From CAZHFW01 sp964531675 (GTDB lineage Bacteria > Planctomycetota > Phycisphaerae > Phycisphaerales > UBA1924), in assembly GCA_964531675.1 (NCBI GenBank), contig CAZHFW010000061.1, positions 1-13,352 on the forward strand: 13,352 nt of DNA, given 5' to 3'. The notes beneath the pieces are model-generated. The model was not told the DNA's origin. It ran no database searches and was given only the letters and a program-made list of their open reading frames with translations. The translations under genes were made by a program, and so were the position numbers. Each line of letters opens with the position of its first letter. Position 1 is the first letter of the stretch. Positions 5,822 to 13,311 of this stretch are shown here, one piece after another.

Positions 5822-6703
5822 TTACTTGGTGATGTCAGGCTGACGCGAGGGCACGCGCTCCACCGGAGCATCGACCTTGGTCGAGCTGGGCGTCGCCGCC
5901 GGGGTCGCGTCCGAGGCCGCTGCGGCGCCCCGCGCCTTGGTCAGGAAGATCTCCACGCGACGGTTCTTCACCTGCTCGCCGCGCGGGCCGTTCGGAGCCG
6001 CGGGACGCTGATCGCCCCAGCCCGCCGCCTGCAACCGGCTCTGCGACACGCCCATGTTGCCCAGGACCGTGATCACCGAGATGGCGCGGTGCGCCGAGAG
6101 GTGCAGGTTGGTCGGGTGACGCTTGGCGGTGTTCGCGCTGATGCGCTGCGCGTCGGTGTGACCGACGACCACCACGTCGTACGCCGTCGCGGCGCCGGAC
6201 TTGAGGATGTCCGCCAGCGCCGTCAGGCTCTGACGCGCCTCGGACTTCACCTCGTCGCTGCCCGAATCAAAGGTCAGGTCCGACGAGAACCGCAGCATGC
6301 CAAGCTCGGGCACGTACTCGATCAGGCCCGGATACTTCGACGCCAGCTCCTTCAGGGCCGCATCCGTCTCGGCATCCACCGCCTGGAGCTGCAACGAGCC
6401 GAACCGGCTCTGCAGATCCTTCAGCGCCTGCTCCGACAGACCCGCCGCTGCCAGCGCCTTCTCGTACTGCGCCTTCATGTCCGCCAGCTGCGCCTCGGTC
6501 CGCGCCAGCTGCTGACGGTTCAGCTCCGCCGCCGCCCGCGCCTCGTCGCGCTCGAGCTGCAGCTGCTGATTCCGGTCCGTCAGCGCCTTGTTGGTCTCGT
6601 AGAGCTTGTCCCAGTCGCCCTGCGTCACGCAGCCCGTCAGGCCCGTCAGAAGGGGGACCGCAGCGAAAACCGCCGCCAGCACGCCGAATCGATTGCGCTT
6701 CAT
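5822..6703 (-). CDS. OmpA-family peptidoglycan-binding lipoprotein
   Basis: This 293-aa protein starts with MKRNRFG and a hydrophobic stretch ending in the lipobox LTGC, so Cys25 should be lipidated after signal peptidase II cleavage. Residues 30-105 are a heptad-rich Gln/Ala/Glu coiled coil. Residues 138-256 form an OmpA/Pal/MotB C-terminal domain: DLTFDSGSDEV, the peptidoglycan motif region VVVVGHTDA, then NLHLSAHRAISV (family consensus N-x-x-LSxxRA) and NRRVEIFL. The tail (257-293) is Ala/Ser/Pro-rich and disordered. It probably links the outer membrane or periplasmic face to peptidoglycan, like Pal, but lacks neighbouring tol genes. The start is ATG 6703, with GGAG 10 nt upstream. The open frame extends far upstream, but that part is antisense to the amidohydrolase and lacks any protein-like pattern. 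Confidence 0.92.
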   Translation of the reverse strand: MKRNRFGVLAAVFAAVPLLTGLTGCVTQGDWDKLYETNKALTDRNQQLQLERDEARAAAELNRQQLARTEAQLADMKAQYEKALAAAGLSEQALKDLQSRFGSLQLQAVDAETDAALKELASKYPGLIEYVPELGMLRFSSDLTFDSGSDEVKSEARQSLTALADILKSGAATAYDVVVVGHTDAQRISANTAKRHPTNLHLSAHRAISVITVLGNMGVSQSRLQAAGWGDQRPAAPNGPRGEQVKNRRVEIFLTKARGAAAASDATPAATPSSTKVDAPVERVPSRQPDITK

Positions 6704-6819
6704 GATGTCGTCACTCCGTTCGTGAAATACGCTCAAACCAGGCCCCTTGCCCTCTCGGCCAGGACCCGGATGCTTTCCTTCCATGCACGCCAGGCCGACC
6801 CCGGCCCCGTGCGCGCGGC

Positions 6820-6849
6820 ATACTAGCCCGGGTTGTCGCCCGGGCCCAA
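6820..6849 (-). promoter_or_regulatory. Possible promoter of the OmpA-family gene
   Basis: On the minus strand TAGTAT (6825-6820) could be a -10 box, with TTGGGC (6849-6844) 18 bp upstream as a poor -35 box. This would give an untranslated leader of about 110 nt. Support is weak beyond its position and its AT-rich -10 in a GC-rich stretch. Confidence 0.35.
6826..6845. promoter_or_regulatory. Inverted repeat between divergent genes
   Basis: GCCCGGG and CCCGGGC (7-bp perfect arms) flank TTGTCG. It lies in the 177-bp space between the OmpA-family gene and the amidohydrolase and covers the spacer of the proposed OmpA promoter, as an operator might. GC-rich chance palindromes are also possible. 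Confidence 0.35.
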
Positions 6850-6880
6850 GTCCAACTATCGGAGCACCCTTCCGCTCACC

Positions 6881-8335
6881 ATGAATCCCGCCCCCACCCC
6901 CAACCCCACGCCCAACCTCCCCCTCCGCATCGACGCCGCCGCGCTCGCCGACGCCCACTCCCTCATCCCCGCCGCCTCCATCCTCCTTGAACCGCTCTCC
7001 CCAACCACTCCCACCACCCACCCCCCGCTCACGCGCCCCAACTCCCTCCCCCCGCTTCAGGGCCATTACCGCATCGCCGCCGTCGGACCAGCCTCCGCCA
7101 TCGACCACCACCCCCTGGCCCACTCTCCCAACCTCGCCCGCATCCGCCGCCCCGACGCCATCCTCCTCCCGGGCCTGGTCAACGCCCACACCCACCTCGA
7201 CCTGACGCACATCGGCCCCCGCGACTTTGTCGCCTCGGGCGGCTTCGTCGGCTGGGTCGACATGGTCCGCGCCGCCCGCTGCCTCGAACCCGACACCATC
7301 GCAGACGCGGTCCGCCAGGGCATCCGCCAGTCCCTCCTCGGAGGCGTGGTCGCGGTCGGCGACATCGCCGGCGCACCCCGCGCCTTCCCCCAGCGCGCCC
7401 CGCTCGACGCCCTCGCCTCCTCTCCGCTCTCCGGCGTGAGCTTCGCCGAGTTCTTCGCCATCGGAAAACCCGAGCACGCCAACCGCGCCCGCATCGCCGA
7501 CTTCCTCGCAACCACCCCGCACCATCCCACGCCGCACGTCAGGCTCGGACTGCAACCCCACGCCACCAACACCGTCTCCAAGCCCACGTTCCTCTGGGCC
7601 ATCGAGCAAGCCGCCCGCGACAGCCTCCCCCTGATGACCCACCTCGCGGAGACCCCCGAAGAGCGCCGCTTCATCGCCGAGGCAAAGGGCCCCCAGCGCG
7701 AGCTCCTCGAACGCCTCGGCGTGTGGGACGACGCCATCCTCGAGCACATCGGCCAGGGCGCTTCACCCGTCGCCCACCTTGCGCCGGTCCTCTCCCACGC
7801 CCGCGCCCTGGGCGTCCCTTGCGCGGTCGCGCACGTCAACGACGCCTCCGACGACGACCTGGAACTCCTCGCCTCCACCGGCGCGATCGTCTGCTACTGC
7901 CCCCGCGCCAGCGACTACTTCCGCGCTCACGACGCCCTCGGCCCCCACCGCTACCGCGACATGCTCGCCGCCGGCATCCCCGTCGCGCTCGGCACCGACT
8001 CCATCATCAATCTCCCCCCCGACACCGCGCTCCCCAACGGCCCGGGCATGTCCACGCTCGACGAGATGCGCTACCTCTTCCGCCGCGACCACACCGACCC
8101 GCGCACCCTCCTGGCCATGGCCACCACCACCGCCGCCCGCGCCCTGGCGCTCCCGCCCGCGAACTTCACCCTCGCCTCAAACGTTGAGCCCGCAGGCATC
8201 GTGGCGGTCCCGATCCGCGCCTCCGAGCCCGACCCGCTCCGGGCCGCGCTCAACGGATCGGCATCTCCCGATTTACTGTTCATCCGTAACGATTCCTGTC
8301 AGACCAGAATCGTGGCCGACGGGTCTACCATCTGA
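6881..8335 (+). CDS. Amidohydrolase-superfamily deaminase or hydrolase
   Basis: This 484-aa metal-dependent hydrolase belongs to the cytosine deaminase/chlorohydrolase (SsnA, TrzN, MtaD) branch. The metal site is complete: His103-x-His105 (PGLVNAHTHLDLT), His254 with Glu257 (MTHLAET), His318 (CAVAHVND) and Asp373 (ALGTDS); His227 (LQPHATN) is a likely substrate contact. The first 95 residues form the usual small beta domain but are unusually Pro-rich and low in complexity, from an extremely C-rich DNA stretch. The layout, with GGFVGWVDMV after the HxH motif and STLDEMRYL after the Asp, resembles aminodeoxyfutalosine deaminase (MqnX) of menaquinone synthesis; other substrates are equally possible, and no other mqn gene is present. 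I chose ATG 6881; an upstream in-frame TTG at 6833 lies inside a palindrome and is unlikely. Confidence 0.88.
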   Translation: MNPAPTPNPTPNLPLRIDAAALADAHSLIPAASILLEPLSPTTPTTHPPLTRPNSLPPLQGHYRIAAVGPASAIDHHPLAHSPNLARIRRPDAILLPGLVNAHTHLDLTHIGPRDFVASGGFVGWVDMVRAARCLEPDTIADAVRQGIRQSLLGGVVAVGDIAGAPRAFPQRAPLDALASSPLSGVSFAEFFAIGKPEHANRARIADFLATTPHHPTPHVRLGLQPHATNTVSKPTFLWAIEQAARDSLPLMTHLAETPEERRFIAEAKGPQRELLERLGVWDDAILEHIGQGASPVAHLAPVLSHARALGVPCAVAHVNDASDDDLELLASTGAIVCYCPRASDYFRAHDALGPHRYRDMLAAGIPVALGTDSIINLPPDTALPNGPGMSTLDEMRYLFRRDHTDPRTLLAMATTTAARALALPPANFTLASNVEPAGIVAVPIRASEPDPLRAALNGSASPDLLFIRNDSCQTRIVADGSTI

Positions 8336-8341
8336 CCGCCG

Positions 8342-8361
8342 GGGGACACTTGCCTGTCCCC
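8342..8361. repeat. Short hairpin between amidohydrolase and ccsB-like gene
   Basis: The arms GGGGACA and TGTCCCC (7 bp, perfect) flank the loop CTTGCC, starting 7 bp after the amidohydrolase stop. It has no T-run, so it is not a typical terminator; it might stabilise the upstream message. Confidence 0.6.
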
Positions 8362-8389
8362 AACAACCCGCGGCCCGCCATCTTCTCCC

Positions 8390-8404
8390 GGGAGCCCCGC
8401 TCCC
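8390..8404 (+). promoter_or_regulatory. Shine-Dalgarno inside a hairpin before the ccsB-like gene
   Basis: GGGAGC and GCTCCC flank the loop CCC, and the next base is the A of the ATG at 8405. The only good ribosome binding site (GGGAG, about 10 nt from the ATG) is the left arm, so it would be hidden when this 6-bp GC-rich stem forms. Confidence 0.5.
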
Positions 8405-11134
8405 ATGGGTCGCAGCACGAGGACACCGATGGGCGCCAAGTGGGAACGCAGCAAGCAGTGGGATGACCTCCACATCCCCCAAGCACTCTGGCCGCTCAAG
8501 GCCATCCTCCGCCTCTTCTCCTCCGTCTACTTCGGCGTCTCGCTGCTCGTCCTCGTCTCGATCTACGGCGTGCTGGCCAGCATCCCCGTCGGCATGCTCG
8601 CCCTCATCCCCACCAACCTCATCTACGCCCTCACCTGCCTCCTCACCATCGCCCTCATCGCCGGCCTCCCGCTGTTCATCGCCTGGAAAGCCGGCCTCCG
8701 CCGCGCACCCCGCGCCGCCCGCTTCGCGGTCCTCTTCCTCGCGGGCCTGGCGCTCTCCCTCGCGGGCGCGTGGTTCTGGCACACCTTCCTGTGGCCCAAA
8801 CTCCACTACGTCCCCGCCACCGGCGCGGGCTTCCGCCTCTTCGCCGAGTTCTGCGAGCGCTACCAGGCCACCACACTCCGACGCCTCCCGGGCATGGAGA
8901 TGACCGAGCTCGAGTTCTACGCCTGGTGGCCCCTCAAGCTCATCCTCATGCTCTTCGTCCTCAACATGGTCGTCTCGACCGTCCGCCGCATCGAGTTCAT
9001 CTTCCCCAACCTCGGCGTCCTCACCGTCCACACCGGCATCGTCGTCATCGCCTGCGGCAGCATCTTCTACTCAGGCCTCAAAAAGGAAGGCGACACGATC
9101 CTCATCGCCGGCCCCGCCTCCCCCGACGGCACGCCCTCCATCGGCCCGCCCCAATCCCGCTTCTACGACAACACCCAGGTCGCCCTCTACCTCAACCAGC
9201 GCGACGCGTGGGAACAGCGCCCACTCCGCAACATCCCGCGCTACAACGACTACAACCTCGCCATCAACCAGAGCCAGACCGCCTCCGCTGCCGCCGGTTT
9301 CCGCCCCATCTGGGAAACCGAGTCCGAGCCCTACGAACAGCACATCGCCTCCGAACATCTCGGCCGCTCACTCGACATCCCCGTCCCCGCGATCGACTCG
9401 GGCCTGGTTGACCCCGACCTTCAGTTCCGCATCGTCGGATACGCGCAGTACGCCGAAGCCGCCACCGACTGGATCAAGGTCGAGCCCGCCGGCATCCGCA
9501 CCGTCCGCCCGGGCTTCGCGCTCAACCCGCTCCGCATCGTCGACCTGTTCGACCTCCGCACCGACGCGATGAAGAAGGCCGCGTCGGGCGAAGGCCCGCC
9601 CGTCTCCGATCCCACGCCCATCCCGCTCGCCAACGCCAAGCCCGTCTTCGCGTTCATGCTCCTCCCGAGCCTGGCGCCCCACCGCATCTCCGACAACGGC
9701 ATCATCGCGGTCGAATACACGCTCAACATGCCCGAAGCACGCTGGCGCGATCTCTCCGAACCGCTTCCCCCCGACACCAGGCACGCCCTCGTCATCGAAG
9801 TCCCCGGCGCGAACTTCCGCCAGGTCTTCCCCATCAAGCCTGGCGACGCCTTCGACGTCGGACCCACAGGCTTCCACGTCCAGGTCTCCAAGATCGAAAA
9901 ACAGCCGCCCTTCCCCATCATCACCGAGGGCTACAAGGGAAGCTCGAGCTCCGTCGCGGTCGTGCGCATCACCACGCCCGACAAGCAGTCCTTCGAGCGC
10001 TGGATCTACCACCGCTTCCCCGAAATCTCCCAGGACATGCTCGACGAGAAGAACGCGCAGGGCATGCCCAAGCGCCGCGACGCCGACCCGTCCATCCGTG
10101 TCTCCTTCATCGACGCCGATCAGATCCAGCTCTACTTCGACGAAACCCCCGCCTCCGCGACGGCGCCCGCCAGCACCCGCGCCATCATCCGCGACCCGGG
10201 GGGCAAGGTCCGCACGTTCGCCAATGTCCCCGACTCGGGCGTCGAGCTCATCCCCTTCGTGCAACTGGTCGTCAAGGAACGCTGGGCCCACGCCGAGTCC
10301 TTCCCCAGACCGCGCCCCGTCCCCTTCGATCAGCGCGAACGCCAGTTCGTCGGCACGCACGACAAGGCCATGCTCGCGGTGGAAGTCTCCTCCACCCTCT
10401 CCGACTTCAAACGCATCGTCTGGGTCCCCTACGTCAAATACCTCGGCGTGCAGCAAGGCGACTTCCCCCGGGTCGATCTCCCCGACGGCCGCCAGATCTC
10501 CATGGTCTTCGGCCGCCGCCAACACCGCCTCCCGGGCTTCACCGTCCAGCTCGTCGACTTCCAGATGCTCGCCTACGACCACCGGGGCTCGCCCCGCGAC
10601 TACCAGTCCGTCGTGCGCGTGAACCCCACAGGCGAAGCCTTCAGCCGCGCCGGCCCCATCGAGTTCGAGCCCTTCGAACACGTCACCAAGCTCAACGCGC
10701 CGCTCCGCGCTCCCTTCCACTGGGACGACGCCCGCCCCTGGATCTCCAACTTCTTCGGGAGACTCTCCTCGGGCCTCAACCCCAACCAGTACAAGTTCTC
10801 GCAGGCAGGCTGGGACGCCTCGGGTTGGCAGCAGACCCAGGCCCTCACCGATCAAGGCGTTCTCAAACGCCCCCGCGCCGCCTTCACGATTCTCGGCGTC
10901 GGCAACAACCCGGGCATCCACGTCATCGCCTTCGGCGGCGTCCTCATGGGCATCGGCACGCCCTGGGCCTTCTATGTCAAGCCCTGGCTCGCGCGCCGCG
11001 CCAAACACCGCATCCAAAAACAACTCCAGAACGCCGCGCCCGCCAGGGCCAACGCGTCCTCCCAACACGAAACCCAACACGAACCCCAACCCGTCATCCA
11101 GTCCGCCGAACAGCCCGTCACCAGCAACTCCTGA
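8405..11134 (+). CDS. ResB/CcsB-like cytochrome c biogenesis protein
   Basis: This 909-aa membrane protein acts with CcsA in system II cytochrome c maturation, presenting apocytochrome and haem on the outer face of the membrane. It has the ResB plan: three hydrophobic segments at about 42-62, 66-93 and 106-127, two more at 174-193 and 205-222, a very large extracytoplasmic region (about 224-838) and a final membrane segment from His839 (HVIAFGGVLMGIGTPWAFYV) followed by a basic, then Gln/Pro-rich cytoplasmic tail. His209 (LTVHTGIVVIACG) and His839 are at the positions of the conserved membrane histidines of CcsB. The extracytoplasmic region of roughly 600 residues is longer than in most ResB proteins. 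The start is ATG 8405, with GGGAG 10 nt upstream; ATG 8429 is an alternative. The gene precedes ccsA by 20 bp, clearly an operon. Confidence 0.9.
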   Translation: MGRSTRTPMGAKWERSKQWDDLHIPQALWPLKAILRLFSSVYFGVSLLVLVSIYGVLASIPVGMLALIPTNLIYALTCLLTIALIAGLPLFIAWKAGLRRAPRAARFAVLFLAGLALSLAGAWFWHTFLWPKLHYVPATGAGFRLFAEFCERYQATTLRRLPGMEMTELEFYAWWPLKLILMLFVLNMVVSTVRRIEFIFPNLGVLTVHTGIVVIACGSIFYSGLKKEGDTILIAGPASPDGTPSIGPPQSRFYDNTQVALYLNQRDAWEQRPLRNIPRYNDYNLAINQSQTASAAAGFRPIWETESEPYEQHIASEHLGRSLDIPVPAIDSGLVDPDLQFRIVGYAQYAEAATDWIKVEPAGIRTVRPGFALNPLRIVDLFDLRTDAMKKAASGEGPPVSDPTPIPLANAKPVFAFMLLPSLAPHRISDNGIIAVEYTLNMPEARWRDLSEPLPPDTRHALVIEVPGANFRQVFPIKPGDAFDVGPTGFHVQVSKIEKQPPFPIITEGYKGSSSSVAVVRITTPDKQSFERWIYHRFPEISQDMLDEKNAQGMPKRRDADPSIRVSFIDADQIQLYFDETPASATAPASTRAIIRDPGGKVRTFANVPDSGVELIPFVQLVVKERWAHAESFPRPRPVPFDQRERQFVGTHDKAMLAVEVSSTLSDFKRIVWVPYVKYLGVQQGDFPRVDLPDGRQISMVFGRRQHRLPGFTVQLVDFQMLAYDHRGSPRDYQSVVRVNPTGEAFSRAGPIEFEPFEHVTKLNAPLRAPFHWDDARPWISNFFGRLSSGLNPNQYKFSQAGWDASGWQQTQALTDQGVLKRPRAAFTILGVGNNPGIHVIAFGGVLMGIGTPWAFYVKPWLARRAKHRIQKQLQNAAPARANASSQHETQHEPQPVIQSAEQPVTSNS

Positions 11135-11154
11135 TCCGCACGCCGGGGATTCCC

Positions 11155-12960
11155 ATGTCCATCGCACGCCTCCCGCGAACACACACCTGCCGCGCCGCCT
11201 CGTTCCTGCTCGCGCTGATCCTCTCCACGCTCACGCTCTCCTCCGCGCGGGCCCAGAGCGCCCCCGAAGGCAACGCGCACCCGCAGGCGCAGCTCGTGAA
11301 CAAGGCCGCCGGCGCGCTCCCCAATCCCTTCGGCGATCCCCAGCGCACCGCGCCCGTCGACCAAGCCTCCAAGCAGGCCTTCGCGCACGCGCTCGACCTG
11401 GAACCCATCCGGGGCCTGGCGGTCTTCCACTCGGGCCGCACCAAGATCCTCGACACGCTGGCGCGCGAGACTGTCCGCTCCATCACGGGCCGCAAGAACT
11501 ACTTCGAGCAGGCCGCCTCCGTCGGCGCCGTCCCCGCGACCGGCCGCAAGACCTACGACCCGCTCTTCACGCTCCTGGACCTCACCATCGACCCGATGTA
11601 CTACGCCGACAAGCCCCTGATCTTCATCAACTACCTCCCGCTCCGCAGCGCCATCCTCGATCTGGCCTTCCCCAAGAACCCTGGCGAGCAGGAACGCTGG
11701 ATGAAGATCCAGCGCATCACCCCCATCATGCTCGAGTCCTTCGGCTCGCGCGTCATGGACGAACACGCCGGCGATGCCCAGTTCCGCGACAGCATGAACC
11801 GCGTCGACACTGCCCTCTCGCTCTGGGCCGAGTCCGCCGACAACATGGTCCTGGTCGCCCCCGCCTCCCGCGACCTCCCCTGGCAGCACATCTCCACGCT
11901 CCCCGAATCAAGCCCCGCCCGCAAGGCCGCCCTCGAACTCGGCCTCGCCTGGCGCGCCCGCGACGCCGCCAAGGCCAACGCCGCCATCGCGGCCCTCGCC
12001 TCCAGCCTGCGCGCCATCAACGCCGAGCTCTACCCGAGCTCCCGCGCCAAGCTCGAACTCACCTACAACCAGGCTGACGCCTTCGAGTGGGGCTATTGGG
12101 CCTACGGCGTCTCCCTCCTCGCGCTCCTCCTGGCCTTCGGCACAGGCCGCAAGTGGCTCTCCCTCGCCGGCGTCGCCATGCTCGTGCTCGCCATCGGCCT
12201 CCACGCCTTCGGCTTCATCACCCGCTGCATCATCGCCGAACGCTTCGCCATCCAGAACCAGTTCGAGTCCATGACCGGCATCAGCCTCTTCGGCGCACTG
12301 GTCGGCCTCGGTCTCATGCTCTTCAAGCGCCAGCACCTCTTCGCCGCCGCCGCCGCCGCCCTGGGCTTCCTCATCCTCATCACCGCGACCCAGACCTCCA
12401 TCCCCGGGATGAACATCGAGCGCGAAGCGGCCATCCTCAACACGAGCATCCTGCTCAAGTACCACGTCACGACCGTCCTCGTCTCCTACGCGCTCATCAC
12501 CCTCGGCATGCTCGTGAGCCTCTTCTACCTCGCGACGCACTACCTCGGAAAGTTCAGCGCCCCCGCCTCCGCCGCCCTCGCCGGCGGACCCGAAGCAGTC
12601 CAGATCTCCGCCGCAGCTCTCGGCAACTCCGACAACCCCTCCCGCGCCCGCACGCTCCTGGACCTCGATCGCGCCCAGATGACCGTCCTCCAGCTCGCCT
12701 TCTGGACCCTGGGCGTCGGCATCCTGCTGGGCGCCTGGTGGGCCGATCACTCCTGGGGCCGCTGGTGGGCCTTTGATCCCAAGGAGACCTGGGCCCTGCT
12801 CACCTGGATCGTCTACCTCATCGTGATCCACGTGCGCCTCGTCACCTCGCGCAACCGCGCCCTCATCACCGCATGGCTCTCCGTCACCGGCTTCGTCGTC
12901 ATGCTGTGGACCTACTTCGGCGTCAACCTCCTCCTCCCAGGCCTCCACGCCTACGCCTGA
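11155..12960 (+). CDS. ccsA: Cytochrome c biogenesis protein CcsA with long N-terminal domain
   Basis: This 601-aa haem-handling protein of system II exports haem and holds it at the WWD site for attachment to apocytochromes c. Residues 528-541 (WWADHSWGRWWAFD, followed by PKETWALLTW) are the WWD signature. The likely axial histidines on either side are His437 (LLKYHVTT) and His559 (IVIHVRL). About eight membrane segments lie between 313 and 593. Unusually, the protein begins with a signal-peptide-like sequence (residues 1-35, ending near ARAQSA) and about 270 residues of soluble, presumably extracytoplasmic sequence. Part of this (RGLAVFHSGRTKILDTLARE, 86-105) recalls a 'GR-x-K-P/I-LDTLARE' segment seen in long CcsA or ResB/CcsA proteins of other phyla. 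The start is ATG 11155, with GGGGA 6 nt upstream, 20 bp after the ccsB-like stop. Confidence 0.95.
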   Translation: MSIARLPRTHTCRAASFLLALILSTLTLSSARAQSAPEGNAHPQAQLVNKAAGALPNPFGDPQRTAPVDQASKQAFAHALDLEPIRGLAVFHSGRTKILDTLARETVRSITGRKNYFEQAASVGAVPATGRKTYDPLFTLLDLTIDPMYYADKPLIFINYLPLRSAILDLAFPKNPGEQERWMKIQRITPIMLESFGSRVMDEHAGDAQFRDSMNRVDTALSLWAESADNMVLVAPASRDLPWQHISTLPESSPARKAALELGLAWRARDAAKANAAIAALASSLRAINAELYPSSRAKLELTYNQADAFEWGYWAYGVSLLALLLAFGTGRKWLSLAGVAMLVLAIGLHAFGFITRCIIAERFAIQNQFESMTGISLFGALVGLGLMLFKRQHLFAAAAAALGFLILITATQTSIPGMNIEREAAILNTSILLKYHVTTVLVSYALITLGMLVSLFYLATHYLGKFSAPASAALAGGPEAVQISAAALGNSDNPSRARTLLDLDRAQMTVLQLAFWTLGVGILLGAWWADHSWGRWWAFDPKETWALLTWIVYLIVIHVRLVTSRNRALITAWLSVTGFVVMLWTYFGVNLLLPGLHAYA

Positions 12961-12969
12961 TGACCAGCG

Positions 12970-12995
12970 CCGGTGCCGGTGTCCGGTGCCGGTGT
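12970..12995. repeat. 13-bp direct tandem repeat
   Basis: Two exact copies of CCGGTGCCGGTGT lie 9 bp after the ccsA stop. Each is itself built of two CCGGTG-like halves. Confidence 0.85.
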
Positions 12996-13010
12996 CGAGT
13001 CTCCGGGTGC

Positions 13011-13042
13011 CATCACCATCAATGTCCGCATTGATGGTGATG
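13011..13042. repeat. Palindromic element D, copy 3
   Basis: The arms CATCACCATCAATG and CATTGATGGTGATG (14 bp, perfect) flank the loop TCCG. Compared with copy 2 both arms have changed together, so pairing is kept. It may cap the ccsB-ccsA transcript, 50 bp after the ccsA stop. Confidence 0.85.
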
Positions 13043-13058
13043 CTCTCCCTTCCGGGTG

Positions 13059-13085
13059 GCACTGGTGCCCTTCAGGCACCAGTGC
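13059..13085. repeat. Palindromic element A, third-cluster copy
   Basis: The arms GCACTGGTGCC and GGCACCAGTGC (perfect) flank the loop CTTCA. The loop matches that of the copy at 5159-5183. Confidence 0.85.
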
Positions 13086-13109
13086 TCCGAGCCCTACCCC
13101 ATCTCGTGG

Positions 13110-13128
13110 CACTGGTTTGCAACCAGTG
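13110..13128. repeat. Palindromic element E, copy 3
   Basis: The arms CACTGGTT and AACCAGTG flank the loop TGC, preceded by CTCGTGG and followed by TCTACCC, as in copy 2. Confidence 0.8.
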
Positions 13129-13158
13129 TCTACCCCTTCTCTTCCCCTGTCCTCTCCC

Positions 13159-13197
13159 GAAGCCGGACCCGAGTCCGCGAAGGTCCGGGTCCCTCCC
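13159..13197. repeat. Element F, copy 2
   Basis: It has the same GAAGCCGGACCCGAGTCCGC block as copy 1, then CGAAGGTCCGGGTCCCTCCC. Here the outer arms GGACCCG and CGGGTCC pair perfectly, whereas copy 1 has one mismatch. Confidence 0.75.
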
Positions 13198-13231
13198 CAC
13201 CAACCACACTCGTCCCACCCACTCTTTCTGT

Positions 13232-13311
13232 CTTTGGAACTTTGGAGCTTTGCTGATTTGCTGCTCTGCTGCTTTGCTGCTTTGCTGCTCTGCTGCTCTG
13301 CTGCTCTGCTG
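13232..13311. repeat. Tandem array of ten 8-bp units
   Basis: The segment reads in strict 8-bp register: CTTTGGAA, CTTTGGAG, CTTTGCTG, ATTTGCTG, CTCTGCTG, CTTTGCTG twice, then CTCTGCTG three times. The left end is the most diverged, as in a decaying minisatellite. The minus strand translates to a Ser/Ala/Glu/Gln repeat, but there is no sign that it is a gene. Confidence 0.85.

Noticed and set aside
6704..7747. N-terminal extension of the OmpA-family frame (348 codons upstream of ATG 6703)
   Set aside because: It is antisense to the amidohydrolase, Gly/Glu/Val-rich without structure, and the signal peptide with lipobox starts precisely at ATG 6703.
8342..8361. Terminator after the amidohydrolase
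   Set aside because: The stem GGGGACA/TGTCCCC is not followed by a T-run, so it was listed only as a hairpin.
10825..11154. Longer plus-strand start for CcsA overlapping the ccsB-like gene
   Set aside because: The extra residues are a frame-shifted reading of the ccsB-like C-terminus. ATG 11155 opens a proper signal peptide and fits the operon spacing.
9368..11182. 604-codon open frame on the minus strand opposite the ccsB-like gene
   Set aside because: It is an acidic, Gly/Asp-rich shadow of a well-supported membrane protein gene. No ribosome site or family match was seen.
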